Shown here piece after piece: positions 1-7,325 of a stretch of DNA of 64,000 nucleotides. Position 1 is the stretch's first letter, and every line of letters starts with the position of its first letter. A program made the translations under genes and the position numbers. Under the pieces are notes generated by a model, which saw nothing but the letters and a program-made list of their open reading frames with translations, was not told the DNA's origin and ran no database searches. Origin of the DNA: UBA1672 sp051967755 (lineage in GTDB: Bacteria > Pseudomonadota > Alphaproteobacteria > Micavibrionales > Micavibrionaceae); assembly GCA_051967755.1 (NCBI GenBank), contig JBQDYD010000003.1, positions 248,001-312,000 of the forward strand, in the 5' to 3' direction.

Positions 1-2
1 AT

Positions 3-428
3 CAAAATCGTGAATTTTTGGCGCGCTTATTGGCGGCGCAATCATTTTACCAAATTCTGCACAACCAAAAACCCATGAAAGAGGTCGTGCAGGAGATGCT
101 TGAGCGTGGCCTGCAGACTGATGATGGTGAAGATATCAAGGTAAAGCCAAATGGCGGTTTGTATAAGAAAATTATGTTCAACTTGGATGACAGGCTTCCG
201 GAGGTTGAAGAAATATTACGGTCTTATACAAAGGATAAGCCACTGGAGTCTTTGTTAAAGTCGATTATGTTATGCGGTATTTGTGAAATTTTGATGCATA
301 CAGACACAGATGCACCGGTCATTATTAATGACTATCTTGATGTGACACACGAATTTTATGAGAAAAAGCAGGTTGCATTTGTGAATGGTGTTTTAGACGC
401 CATAAGCGGTGTTGTCCGTGCCGCTTAA
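3..428 (+). CDS. nusB: Transcription antitermination factor NusB (5' end outside window)
   Basis: NusB binds boxA RNA with NusE (S10) in the rRNA antitermination complex. The visible part is an all-helical protein with the N-terminal pattern ARLLAAQSFYQ and the C-terminal VAFVNGVLDAI stretch expected of the family (known members about 140-150 aa). A TTG at 18 could be read as a start. However, the frame is open to the window edge and the codons before the TTG read QNREF, which suits the usual NusB N-terminus, so the gene very probably begins upstream of the window. The following gene is 119 nt away and looks separately transcribed. Confidence 0.9.
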   Translation, partial: QNREFLARLLAAQSFYQILHNQKPMKEVVQEMLERGLQTDDGEDIKVKPNGGLYKKIMFNLDDRLPEVEEILRSYTKDKPLESLLKSIMLCGICEILMHTDTDAPVIINDYLDVTHEFYEKKQVAFVNGVLDAISGVVRAA

Positions 429-547
429 ATATGCTTTTCTTGAAGAAATATAGTTTCAATTTTATCTATATCTAACGCGCCGTTAACTTTTCTTTGTTAT
501 CCTTTCTTGGTTAGGATTTTATCATTATATCAATAAAGGATACGGGT

Positions 548-961
548 ATGCGTCATTTGGTTTTGCCAGCTTTGTCATTGTTGTGTTTAGCGTTTCCTGC
601 GCATGACGCGTATGCGGCTGAGGAAAAGAAATCAGCGAATGTCGCTGAATATATTAAAATGGACCCTTTATTGCTTCCGATTATCGATGATGACGGAGTG
701 CAGCAGGTGGTAAGCATGGTTGTAACCATCGAGGTTGATGGCGTATCTAATGCGGATAAGGTAAAGGCGATGCGTCCGCGTCTGGCTGATGCCTATATTC
801 AAAATATGTATGGAATTCTTAATAAGCATGCAGCCCTAAAAGGCGGTATCATTCAGGTGGCTATGCTTAAAGAGCGCCTCAACAAGGTAACAAGTGATGT
901 TGTGGGTGATGATATGGGCGCCGAAGTTTTGATACAAGTGGTTCAGCAGCGCCCGATATAG
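548..961 (+). CDS. Secreted FliL-like protein of unknown function
   Basis: This 137-aa protein has a clear signal peptide (residues 1-23, ending AYA-A). The mature part begins YIKMDPLLLPIIDDDG, followed by alternating beta/alpha pattern (MVVTIEVDG, then a helix with AMRPRLADAYIQNMY). This resembles the periplasmic domain of the flagellar motor protein FliL, but the protein has no transmembrane anchor and no flagellar gene is nearby. Family assignment is by pattern only. An AAAGGA ribosome site precedes the ATG. It is tail to tail with bamE, whose stop lies 3 nt beyond. Confidence 0.6.
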   Translation: MRHLVLPALSLLCLAFPAHDAYAAEEKKSANVAEYIKMDPLLLPIIDDDGVQQVVSMVVTIEVDGVSNADKVKAMRPRLADAYIQNMYGILNKHAALKGGIIQVAMLKERLNKVTSDVVGDDMGAEVLIQVVQQRPI

Positions 962-964
962 CGT

Positions 965-1429
965 TTATCGATCCAGATCGCCGGTCGCACTTACATTCTG
1001 TGGTGTATTAAATCGACCCAAATTCCCAAGTAATTGTTGTATAAATGTCAGGTCATTACCGTGCGTTGGCGTTTTTGTTCGCGCGAATGGAATGTTCTCG
1101 CGCTCACTATCTACCTCTTGGATGGCATCAACAACACCGTCTTTTCTGAACATAACAACAACAATACGTTCATCCGTGATGTGCTGATCAAGAATGCCGC
1201 GTTTTTCGGTTTCTTGTCCCAAATAATACCAGATGTTCGGATTGAATGTAGATTGCGTAGTCGGTGAGCCTAAAATCCTTAAAACGTCAGAACGTGTATG
1301 CTCACCCGCTTTTACTTCTTGAACCTGAAAGTCTTCCAACATATTTCCATGTTGTGACGTTACCGGTGTGCACGCCTGAATGAAAAAGATTAATAGAAGT
1401 GAAAAAGCAAATTTGACTATTTTTTGCAT
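965..1429 (-). CDS. bamE: Outer membrane assembly lipoprotein BamE (SmpA/OmlA)
   Basis: BamE is a small lipoprotein of the BAM complex that inserts beta-barrel proteins into the outer membrane. The 154-aa product has a lipoprotein signal with lipobox IQAC (Cys 20). The SmpA/OmlA core follows: the V(K)AGEHTRSDVLRILGSPT element and the IWYYLGQ strand are the diagnostic pieces of the fold. The C-terminal third (from about residue 115) is longer and less conserved. It is divergent from the ubiquinol-cytochrome c chaperone gene, an arrangement common in alphaproteobacteria. Confidence 0.9.
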   Translation of the reverse strand: MQKIVKFAFSLLLIFFIQACTPVTSQHGNMLEDFQVQEVKAGEHTRSDVLRILGSPTTQSTFNPNIWYYLGQETEKRGILDQHITDERIVVVMFRKDGVVDAIQEVDSERENIPFARTKTPTHGNDLTFIQQLLGNLGRFNTPQNVSATGDLDR

Positions 1430-1504
1430 GGCATTCTTTAGTTTTGGTGTTATGTGTTATCGGAGCTTAGAGATAAAGTTATAAAAAACCTAGAGTAAAA
1501 ATCA

Positions 1505-2086
1505 ATGATTGGCGGATTATTCAGGAAAAAAGATGCACAGCGCACTGATTATAGGAAAAGTGCGGATAAATTATATGCAGAAATCTTAATGAATGTGCGT
1601 AAACCTGTCTTTTATGAAGAGTATGGTGTGCCGGATAGTTTCGACGGGCGCTTTGATCTATTGTTGGTGCACGCATTCATTGTTTTACACATAACAATGG
1701 AACACGAAGATTATGAAGAGCTGTCTCAGGCTTTGTTTGATACGGTGTTTCAAGATATGGATCAAACCCTCCGTGAGATGGGGATAGGGGATATGGGCGT
1801 TCCCAAACATATGAAGCGCATGATGAAGGCGTTCAACGGGCGAATGCATGCGTATCAAGTGGCTTTGAACCCGGACAGTCTAAAAGATATTGCGATTGAA
1901 GATTTGAAGCAGACAAACCTTCAGGAGGCCCTGAAGAGGAATTTGTACGCAACGGTATCGGACGGTAAAGGTTGGAATGAAGAATATTTATTCTTAATGG
2001 AGAACTTTATCTTAAAGAACATAAGCGATAAAAATACGAATCGCGTGAATCAGCTTATGTCAGGTGACATGACATTTGTAATATAA
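1505..2086 (+). CDS. Ubiquinol-cytochrome c chaperone family protein
   Basis: This 193-aa protein belongs to the Cbp3/UQCC1-type family, which helps assemble cytochrome b of respiratory complex III. Recognisable features are the DSFDGRFDLLLVHAFIVL helix and the LREMGIGDMGVPKHMKRM segment, both near-invariant in the family. No signal peptide or membrane segment is seen, so it is probably cytoplasmic or peripheral. It is the first gene of a run with yceD, rpmF, plsX and fabH. The next gene starts 21 nt downstream with a GGAGATAG ribosome site. Confidence 0.87.
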   Translation: MIGGLFRKKDAQRTDYRKSADKLYAEILMNVRKPVFYEEYGVPDSFDGRFDLLLVHAFIVLHITMEHEDYEELSQALFDTVFQDMDQTLREMGIGDMGVPKHMKRMMKAFNGRMHAYQVALNPDSLKDIAIEDLKQTNLQEALKRNLYATVSDGKGWNEEYLFLMENFILKNISDKNTNRVNQLMSGDMTFVI

Positions 2087-2107
2087 ATTTGTTAAGGAGA
2101 TAGAGAA

Positions 2108-2713
2108 ATGGCAGCGCAGGACATCAATCCGCAGCAAAAAGAATGGTCGCATGCTTTTAAGGCAGAGGATGTAGACAGAAAGCCCGTTCTTGTCGAGATT
2201 TCAGCCCCTGAGAGTGCGTATTCTGCTTTGTGCAGTCGTCTGGGGCTCATCTCTATCGACTCATTGAAGGCGAAACTCACTCTGGTTAGGAATGACGTAA
2301 ATAAGGTCATTCATATTCAGGGGCAAATTCTGGCAGAAGTTCAACAGAAATGTGTTGTTACGGCCGAACCTGTTGCAGAGGTGGTTGATGATACGTTTGA
2401 GGCATGGTTCGCTGAGCCCTCGAACGCGGTGTCATTCACCAAAGCGAAGCGTGACCGTACCTCTACGCCTGAAAATAATGAGCACCCAATGCTTGAGGAA
2501 GAGGAAGATCCGGAGGAGATTATTGACGGTAAGATTGATTTGGGGGAATTGGTTATCCAGTATCTGTCCTTGTCCTTGAATCCGTATCCGAAAAAAGAAG
2601 GGGCGGAATATGAGAATAAGGAAGCCTCATTGGACCATGATCAAGATGTATACTCGAATCCGTTTGCCGCTCTTAAAGATTGGAAATCAGGTGAAAAGAA
2701 GAAGGGAAAATAG
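2108..2713 (+). CDS. yceD: YceD/DUF177 family protein
   Basis: This 201-aa protein belongs to the DUF177 (YceD) family, whose members are needed for normal 23S rRNA accumulation and are nearly always encoded just upstream of rpmF, as here. The core around residues 40-110 shows a beta-rich region with CVVTAEPVAEVVDDTFEAWF, where one Cys remains of the family's Cys-containing strand. An acidic stretch (EEEEDPEEIID) and a basic, disordered tail (SGEKKKGK) follow. RNA function is inferred from the family. Confidence 0.85.
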   Translation: MAAQDINPQQKEWSHAFKAEDVDRKPVLVEISAPESAYSALCSRLGLISIDSLKAKLTLVRNDVNKVIHIQGQILAEVQQKCVVTAEPVAEVVDDTFEAWFAEPSNAVSFTKAKRDRTSTPENNEHPMLEEEEDPEEIIDGKIDLGELVIQYLSLSLNPYPKKEGAEYENKEASLDHDQDVYSNPFAALKDWKSGEKKKGK

Positions 2714-2847
2714 AGAACGTTGAAGAAAACACGTCTAAAATTAGATAATTTCCTTGCGTTGTCTCAGGAATTTAGGTATTACCCTGTTCTCGTTAAATAC
2801 ATTGTGATAGAAAATAGCACGAAGCACGAATAAAAAAGGATATAGTT

Positions 2848-3027
2848 ATGGCTGTACCAAAGAGAAAAACAACAAAATCAAAGCGTAACATGCGCCGTGC
2901 GCATCATGCATTGCCTGTAGAAAACTGGGTTGAAGACTCAAACACAGGTGAGCCAGTGCGTCGTCACCATGTTGATTTAAAGACTGGCATGTATAAAGGC
3001 CGCCAAGTTCTGGAAGAGCGCGACTAG
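2848..3027 (+). CDS. rpmF: 50S ribosomal protein L32
   Basis: This 59-aa basic protein begins MAVPKRKTTKSKRNMRRAHH, the hallmark N-terminus of bacterial L32. It lacks the zinc-binding Cys pairs found in some L32 proteins, as is common in alphaproteobacteria. An AAAAGGA ribosome site lies 7 nt before the ATG. It sits between yceD and plsX in the widely conserved yceD-rpmF-plsX-fabH order, which couples ribosome and membrane synthesis. Confidence 0.95.
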   Translation: MAVPKRKTTKSKRNMRRAHHALPVENWVEDSNTGEPVRRHHVDLKTGMYKGRQVLEERD

Positions 3028-3145
3028 TTCTGATCCTTTCTTAGGATAAGGTTTTAATAGCGCGCCATCTGCGTTATATTCTTTTTGATGTGCAAATACC
3101 TTTTGCGTTCATATCCTAAAAAAACGATTCAGTGGATCAGTTCTC

Positions 3146-4204
3146 GTGCAAAATCAAAATACAGTTGAAAAGATAGTAATTGCCGTCGATGCGATGGGCG
3201 GTGATTTTGGCCCGTGTGAGGTTATTCCGGCTTTGAATATGGTGCTGGATGGCCGTCCCGAGGTTGGCTTTTTGATTTTTGGTGATGAGAATAAGATTGA
3301 TCCGTATCTTTCTAAATACCCTCGCTTAAAGAAAAACTCATCGGTGCGTCATACCGATAAGATGATCAAAAACGATGATAAGCCTTCTCAAGCTTTACGT
3401 GCGAGCAAAGGCTCCAGCATGCATATGGCGATTAAGTCTGTAAAAGACGGTGAAGCGGTTGCGGTTGTCTCTGCCGGTAATACGGGCGCCTTAATGGCGA
3501 TGGCCAAAATGGTTCTTAAGACCGTGCCCGGTATTCATCGCCCTGCAATCGCCTCTGTTATGCCCGGTATTAAGGGCGATAGCATTATGCTGGATCTTGG
3601 GGCAAATGTGCTTGTTGACGGTGAAAATCTTGTGCAGTTTGCCATTTTGGGCTCTATCTTTGCGCGCGCCCACAAGAAGGTCGAAAAACCAACTGTGGGA
3701 TTGCTGAATGTTGGTTCTGAGGAAACAAAAGGCCCGGATCATGTGCGTAAGGCGGCGGAGATTCTTTCGCAAGTTGAGTTCCCGGGGGAGTATAAAGGCT
3801 TTGTAGAAGGCAATGATATTACCAACGGCACTGTAGATGTGATCGTCAGTGATGGATATGCGGGCAACATCGCCCTAAAAACTGCGGAGGGCGTAGGGCG
3901 CCTGACCAAGCATTATTTCTCTCAATCATTTACCTCTAATCCACTGGCTATGCTGGGCGGGTTGTTTGCATTCTTCTCACTACGATCTCTGAAAAGACGT
4001 ATGGATCCACGCCTTTATAATGGGGGTGTGTTTCTTGGTTTGAATGGTGTATGTATCAAAAGCCATGGCGGAGCTGATGCCTTATCTTTTTCACGTGCGG
4101 TGATACTTGCCGTCAGACTTGCGCGTCAGGGCTACATTGATCAGGTTGTTAAAGATATCGCGCATTTGACTGATCAAGAGAAATTTGTCGCTCAGCAGGC
4201 GTAA
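3146..4204 (+). CDS. plsX: Phosphate acyltransferase PlsX
   Basis: PlsX converts acyl-ACP and phosphate to acyl-phosphate, the acyl donor for the first step of phospholipid synthesis. The 352-aa length is normal. Signature pieces are IAVDAMGGDFGP near the N-terminus, SAGNTGALMAMA, and DGYAGNIALKTAEG. The start is a GTG; no in-frame ATG precedes the IAVDAMGG motif. It lies 33 nt upstream of fabH and is presumably co-transcribed with it. Confidence 0.95.
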   Translation: MQNQNTVEKIVIAVDAMGGDFGPCEVIPALNMVLDGRPEVGFLIFGDENKIDPYLSKYPRLKKNSSVRHTDKMIKNDDKPSQALRASKGSSMHMAIKSVKDGEAVAVVSAGNTGALMAMAKMVLKTVPGIHRPAIASVMPGIKGDSIMLDLGANVLVDGENLVQFAILGSIFARAHKKVEKPTVGLLNVGSEETKGPDHVRKAAEILSQVEFPGEYKGFVEGNDITNGTVDVIVSDGYAGNIALKTAEGVGRLTKHYFSQSFTSNPLAMLGGLFAFFSLRSLKRRMDPRLYNGGVFLGLNGVCIKSHGGADALSFSRAVILAVRLARQGYIDQVVKDIAHLTDQEKFVAQQA

Positions 4205-4237
4205 TATTATCTTAGTTTAAGGACGAAAAGACGATCA

Positions 4238-5200
4238 ATGACTATCCGCTCCCGTATTATATCAACCGGCTCATATCTTCCTGAAAAAATAATGTCCAAC
4301 AGTGATTTGGAAAAAATCGTTGAGACATCTGATGAGTGGATTTTCCAGCGAAGCGGTATCAAAAACCGCCATATTGCCGCCGATGAGCAATCAACCTCTG
4401 ATCTGGCCGTTAATGCGGCGCGAAATGCACTGGATAGCGCAGGGCTAAAGCCTGATGATATAGACGGCATTATTGTCGCGACGACGACGCCTGATCAAAC
4501 ATTTCCATCCGTTGCGGTTATGGTGCAGGAAAAGTTAGGCGTGCCTGTTGGTATTGCCTTTGATGTGCAGGCCGTGTGCACCGGGTTTGTTTACGCCCTC
4601 AGTGTTGCAGACAATTTCATAAAGGCAGGGCAGTTAAAGCGTGTTTTGGTGATCGGTGCAGAGAAAATGAGTTCTATCCTTGATTGGACTGATCGAACAA
4701 CATGTGTGTTATTCGGTGACGGGGCGGGCGCAGTTATCCTTGAGGCGCAGGAAAATAGTGACGCGGGCATATTATCGACCCATCTTTATGCGGATGGCCG
4801 TATGAAGGATATCCTTTATACCGATGGCGGCGTAAGTACGACAAAAAACAGCGGCCATATTGTGATGCACGGGCGTGAGGTGTTTAAACACGCCGTGACC
4901 CTTATGGCAGATGCCGTTGTGAAGGCACTTGAGGAAAATAACCTTGAGGGCAGTGCGATTGACTGGCTGGTGCCGCATCAGGCGAATATCCGCATTATTG
5001 AGGCAACTGCGCGTAAATTATCACTTCCGATGGAGCGTGTCGTGGTTACTGTTGCCAATCACGGAAATACATCCGCGGCCTCTATTCCTCTTGCGCTTGA
5101 TCATGCTGTTCGTAATGGTCAGGTAAAGGAAGGCCAGTTGGTTTTATTCGAAGCATTAGGCGGCGGACTCACTTGGGGCTCGGCTCTCGCACGCATGTAA
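4238..5200 (+). CDS. fabH: Beta-ketoacyl-ACP synthase III
   Basis: FabH condenses acetyl-CoA with malonyl-ACP to start fatty-acid synthesis. The catalytic triad is visible: Cys114 (VQAVCTGFVYA), His247 (WLVPHQANIRI) and Asn277 (NHGNTSAASIP). The length of 320 aa is typical. It is preceded by plsX and followed, after a 146-nt gap with its own promoter, by ihfA. Confidence 0.96.
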   Translation: MTIRSRIISTGSYLPEKIMSNSDLEKIVETSDEWIFQRSGIKNRHIAADEQSTSDLAVNAARNALDSAGLKPDDIDGIIVATTTPDQTFPSVAVMVQEKLGVPVGIAFDVQAVCTGFVYALSVADNFIKAGQLKRVLVIGAEKMSSILDWTDRTTCVLFGDGAGAVILEAQENSDAGILSTHLYADGRMKDILYTDGGVSTTKNSGHIVMHGREVFKHAVTLMADAVVKALEENNLEGSAIDWLVPHQANIRIIEATARKLSLPMERVVVTVANHGNTSAASIPLALDHAVRNGQVKEGQLVLFEALGGGLTWGSALARM

Positions 5201-5290
5201 ATCCTTATAAAATTGAACAAATTTTATGAACAACGGTTCTTTACCCATTGAACTCGTATCATTTTTTTGTGACTAATGGCATCTGTAAGA

Positions 5291-5319
5291 TTGACGAAAA
5301 CCATATGAATCGTTAATCT
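5291..5319 (+). promoter_or_regulatory. Sigma-70-type promoter for ihfA
   Basis: TTGACG, a 17-nt spacer and TAATCT lie 28 nt upstream of the ihfA ATG in the fabH-ihfA gap. The match to consensus is good at -35 and moderate at -10. Confidence 0.55.
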
Positions 5320-5346
5320 AAAGATATACAAAATGGAGTCATACAT

Positions 5347-5643
5347 ATGGAAAGTCGCACGGTAACGCGCGCCGATCTGGCGGAAGCAGTCTACGAAGAG
5401 GTAGGTCTTTCTCGAAATGAGTCAGCGGATTTGGTCGAATCTGTCTTGGATGAGATCTCAAATGCACTGGTTGAAGGCGAAAATGTGAAAATCTCATCTT
5501 TCGGTAGTTTCACAATCCGCGAAAAAGGCGAGCGCATTGGACGTAACCCCAAAACAGGGGTGGAGGTTCCGATTCTTCCACGTAAAGTATTGGTTTTCAG
5601 GGCATCACACGTTCTAAAAGATCGCGTGAATAGAGGCCGGTAA
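5347..5643 (+). CDS. ihfA: Integration host factor subunit alpha
   Basis: This 98-aa DNA-bending protein of the HU/IHF family has the IHF-alpha signature: an N-terminal TRADLAEAVYEEVGLS, then GSFTIREKGERIGRNPKTG with the arm carrying the intercalating Pro (EVPILPRKVLVFRAS). It would pair with IHF-beta encoded elsewhere. It is followed 42 nt later by the MerR gene, the usual alphaproteobacterial ihfA-merR order. A distinct HU gene is at 39853-40128. Confidence 0.93.
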   Translation: MESRTVTRADLAEAVYEEVGLSRNESADLVESVLDEISNALVEGENVKISSFGSFTIREKGERIGRNPKTGVEVPILPRKVLVFRASHVLKDRVNRGR

Positions 5644-5685
5644 GATACTGTAAAGAAATAAAATAAGCACACGAAAGGTACAGAA

Positions 5686-6252
5686 ATGCAGCAAGGTAGC
5701 TCCGCAAGACATTCAGATCAGGATCAGACTGAGGGTGGCGCGCAATCCGGTAAGCCTGCAGAATATGACCGAAGTGCAGCGCAAGCAGGCGCGGCGATTA
5801 AAAGCTCGCGCCGTAAAAAATCCGCTGCGGCGTTCAGAACAATTAGTGAAGTCGCAGATGAGCTTGGCGTGAAACAGCATGTTCTCCGTTTTTGGGAGAC
5901 GAAGTTCTCACAAGTTAAGCCATTAAAACGCGGTGGCGGTCGTCGTTACTATCGCCCCGAAGATGTTGAATTGCTTCAGGCGATCCACCGTTTGCTCTAT
6001 GTCGAAGGGTACACAATTAAGGGTGTGCAAAAACTTTTACGTGAAGCAGGTAAAAAGCAGGTTGTTACCGCATTTTCAGAAGGCCCTGAGGAAAAAAGGC
6101 GCCCGTTGACGCGCGGGGAAACAATCACCGCTGAGGTCGAGGCCCCTCGCGTTCCGAATTCAGATAAATTCACACCGGAACAGCGCGAAGCATTGCAGTC
6201 AGTTCTGGATGAATTGAAAGAATTACGCGGAATGATCAAGCCTCGCGGATAA
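5686..6252 (+). CDS. MerR family transcriptional regulator
   Basis: This 188-aa protein has a disordered, polar N-terminal 40 residues, then a MerR winged helix-turn-helix at about 45-115 (FRTISEVADELGVKQHVLRFWETKF and GRRYYRPEDVELLQ). The C-terminal tail ends in a predicted helix. There is no metal-binding Cys cluster, so this is not a metal sensor. It belongs to the conserved MerR gene that follows ihfA in many alphaproteobacteria, whose target is not known. Confidence 0.88.
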   Translation: MQQGSSARHSDQDQTEGGAQSGKPAEYDRSAAQAGAAIKSSRRKKSAAAFRTISEVADELGVKQHVLRFWETKFSQVKPLKRGGGRRYYRPEDVELLQAIHRLLYVEGYTIKGVQKLLREAGKKQVVTAFSEGPEEKRRPLTRGETITAEVEAPRVPNSDKFTPEQREALQSVLDELKELRGMIKPRG

Positions 6253-6319
6253 TCATCGTTAAAGTCATTGATTTTTTGCAATTACGTTGCTACATCTTTC
6301 AATCTAAATTTTTTCATGT

Positions 6320-6396
6320 CGGAACGTAGCGCAGCCTGGTAGCGCACTTGCATGGGGTGCAAGGGGTCGGAGGTTCAAATCCTCTCGTTCCGACCA
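6320..6396 (+). tRNA. tRNA-Pro (GGG)
   Basis: A 77-nt cloverleaf. The acceptor arms CGGAACG and CGTTCCG pair fully, the anticodon stem is CTTGC/GCAAG with loop ATGGGGT (anticodon GGG), the T loop is GTTCAAAT, and an ACCA 3' end is encoded. It marks the left boundary of an accessory islet (6397-8831). Confidence 0.96.
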
Positions 6397-6706
6397 TTCA
6401 CCCTACATTTCCAGAGATTTTTATTTTTTGTTTGTCCCATAAATAGCACTTCGTCCCATATTTATCGTTTAAGACAGATACGTCTGAGAGCTTCAATTGC
6501 TTAGTATTAACCAATAGATGCGCTCGTTATAGGTGATGGGAAACGCAAGGTCACTTTGCTGATATAAGCTCCCTTTTTAAAATGAAAGACAATCTTAAGT
6601 TGCATTTGATTTTTTAATCACGTAGATTTTACAGAGGATGCCTTGGTAAGTCATACACTGTGCGCGTGAGCGGTGAATGTGCTTCCGATACCAAAGGAGA
6701 GGGTTA
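6397..6706. other. 310-nt AT-rich stretch without a recognisable gene
   Basis: This is the gap between tRNA-Pro and the first small gene of the islet. The only structure seen is a short direct repeat GTCCCATA at 6434-6441 and 6453-6460, 19 nt apart, close to the tRNA 3' end. No integrase fragment, second copy of the tRNA 3' end or convincing promoter was found by eye. Confidence 0.5.
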
Positions 6707-6901
6707 ATGAGCGAGTTAAAAGATGAAATGATTGCTTTGCTATATGACTGTGTTGAGCATTATTCAGAAAAAGAGGGTGTTGAAAGCATCTATGCGAAAG
6801 ACACTATTAATCGTTTTTCAGATTTAACAAAGCAAAACCCTGCGCGCAAAGTTATTGATGGTTTATGTTGTGAGGGCAATGAAATTTTTGACCATTGTTG
6901 A
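6707..6901 (+). CDS. Small hypothetical protein (64 aa)
   Basis: This 64-aa acidic protein has no signal peptide or membrane segment and is not recognised. The ATG at 6707 is chosen over an upstream in-frame start because an AAGGAGAGG ribosome site lies just before it. It contains three Cys residues in the last 15 positions (GLCCEGNEIFDHC), which could be a metal or redox site but matches no pattern known to me. It is an orphan gene in the islet behind tRNA-Pro. Confidence 0.5.
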   Translation: MSELKDEMIALLYDCVEHYSEKEGVESIYAKDTINRFSDLTKQNPARKVIDGLCCEGNEIFDHC

Positions 6902-6988
6902 ATGCATATTTAACAATGAATACACCTTTAGGTTGATTTTAATTCCGAAGTAAATTATTAATGGTTTTGAAGTTACTAGGGTGTGTAT

Positions 6989-7204
6989 ATGTATGTTCTA
7001 CAAAAATTATTAGCAGTTATCGCACCGCGCCCCACCTATGGTGAGTTTATTACGTATTTAGAGGATACAGGTCATACTGTCGGCAGTTTTGCAGAGAGTT
7101 ATAATTACCGCCATGATCAGGTCACCGGGTGGTTAGAGAAAAGGGAGCCGATCCCAAGATTCGTGTTGACGATTATTAATGACCGATATAACGGGCTGGG
7201 CTGA
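6989..7204 (+). CDS. Small putative helix-turn-helix protein (71 aa)
   Basis: This short protein reads GEFITYLEDTGHTVGSFAES, then RHDQVTGWLEKREPIPRFVL. The spacing resembles an XRE-type helix-turn-helix in which a recognition helix is followed by a W(L)EK..PIP turn, as in phage and plasmid repressors. The assignment rests on pattern alone. A GTG at 6983 is an alternative start; the ATG at 6989 sits 7 nt after AGGG. It lies in the accessory islet. Confidence 0.5.
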   Translation: MYVLQKLLAVIAPRPTYGEFITYLEDTGHTVGSFAESYNYRHDQVTGWLEKREPIPRFVLTIINDRYNGLG

Positions 7205-7219
7205 ATTGGGAATAAATTC

Positions 7220-7248
7220 TTGACCTGTCGTTTGTTTTTTCATACCTT
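7220..7248 (+). promoter_or_regulatory. Possible promoter of the islet LamG/propeller gene
   Basis: TTGACC, a 17-nt spacer and TACCTT lie upstream of a hairpin and the 7326 gene. The -35 is good and the -10 poor. Confidence 0.35.
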
Positions 7249-7284
7249 ATAGATCATAAACACCAGAATTATATCTTTTTTATC

Positions 7285-7308
7285 AGTCCGCGCTTGCGGG
7301 CTTTTTTT
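7285..7308 (+). terminator. Hairpin with poly-T just upstream of the 7326 gene
   Basis: A 7-bp stem AGTCCGC/GCGGGCT with a GCTT loop is followed directly by seven T. It ends only 6 nt before the AAGGAG ribosome site of the next gene. It may terminate the small-gene transcript or act as a leader attenuator of the 7326 gene. Similar hairpins precede tail and lysis genes in phages. Confidence 0.65.
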
Positions 7309-7325
7309 ATTTTAAGGAGAAAAAT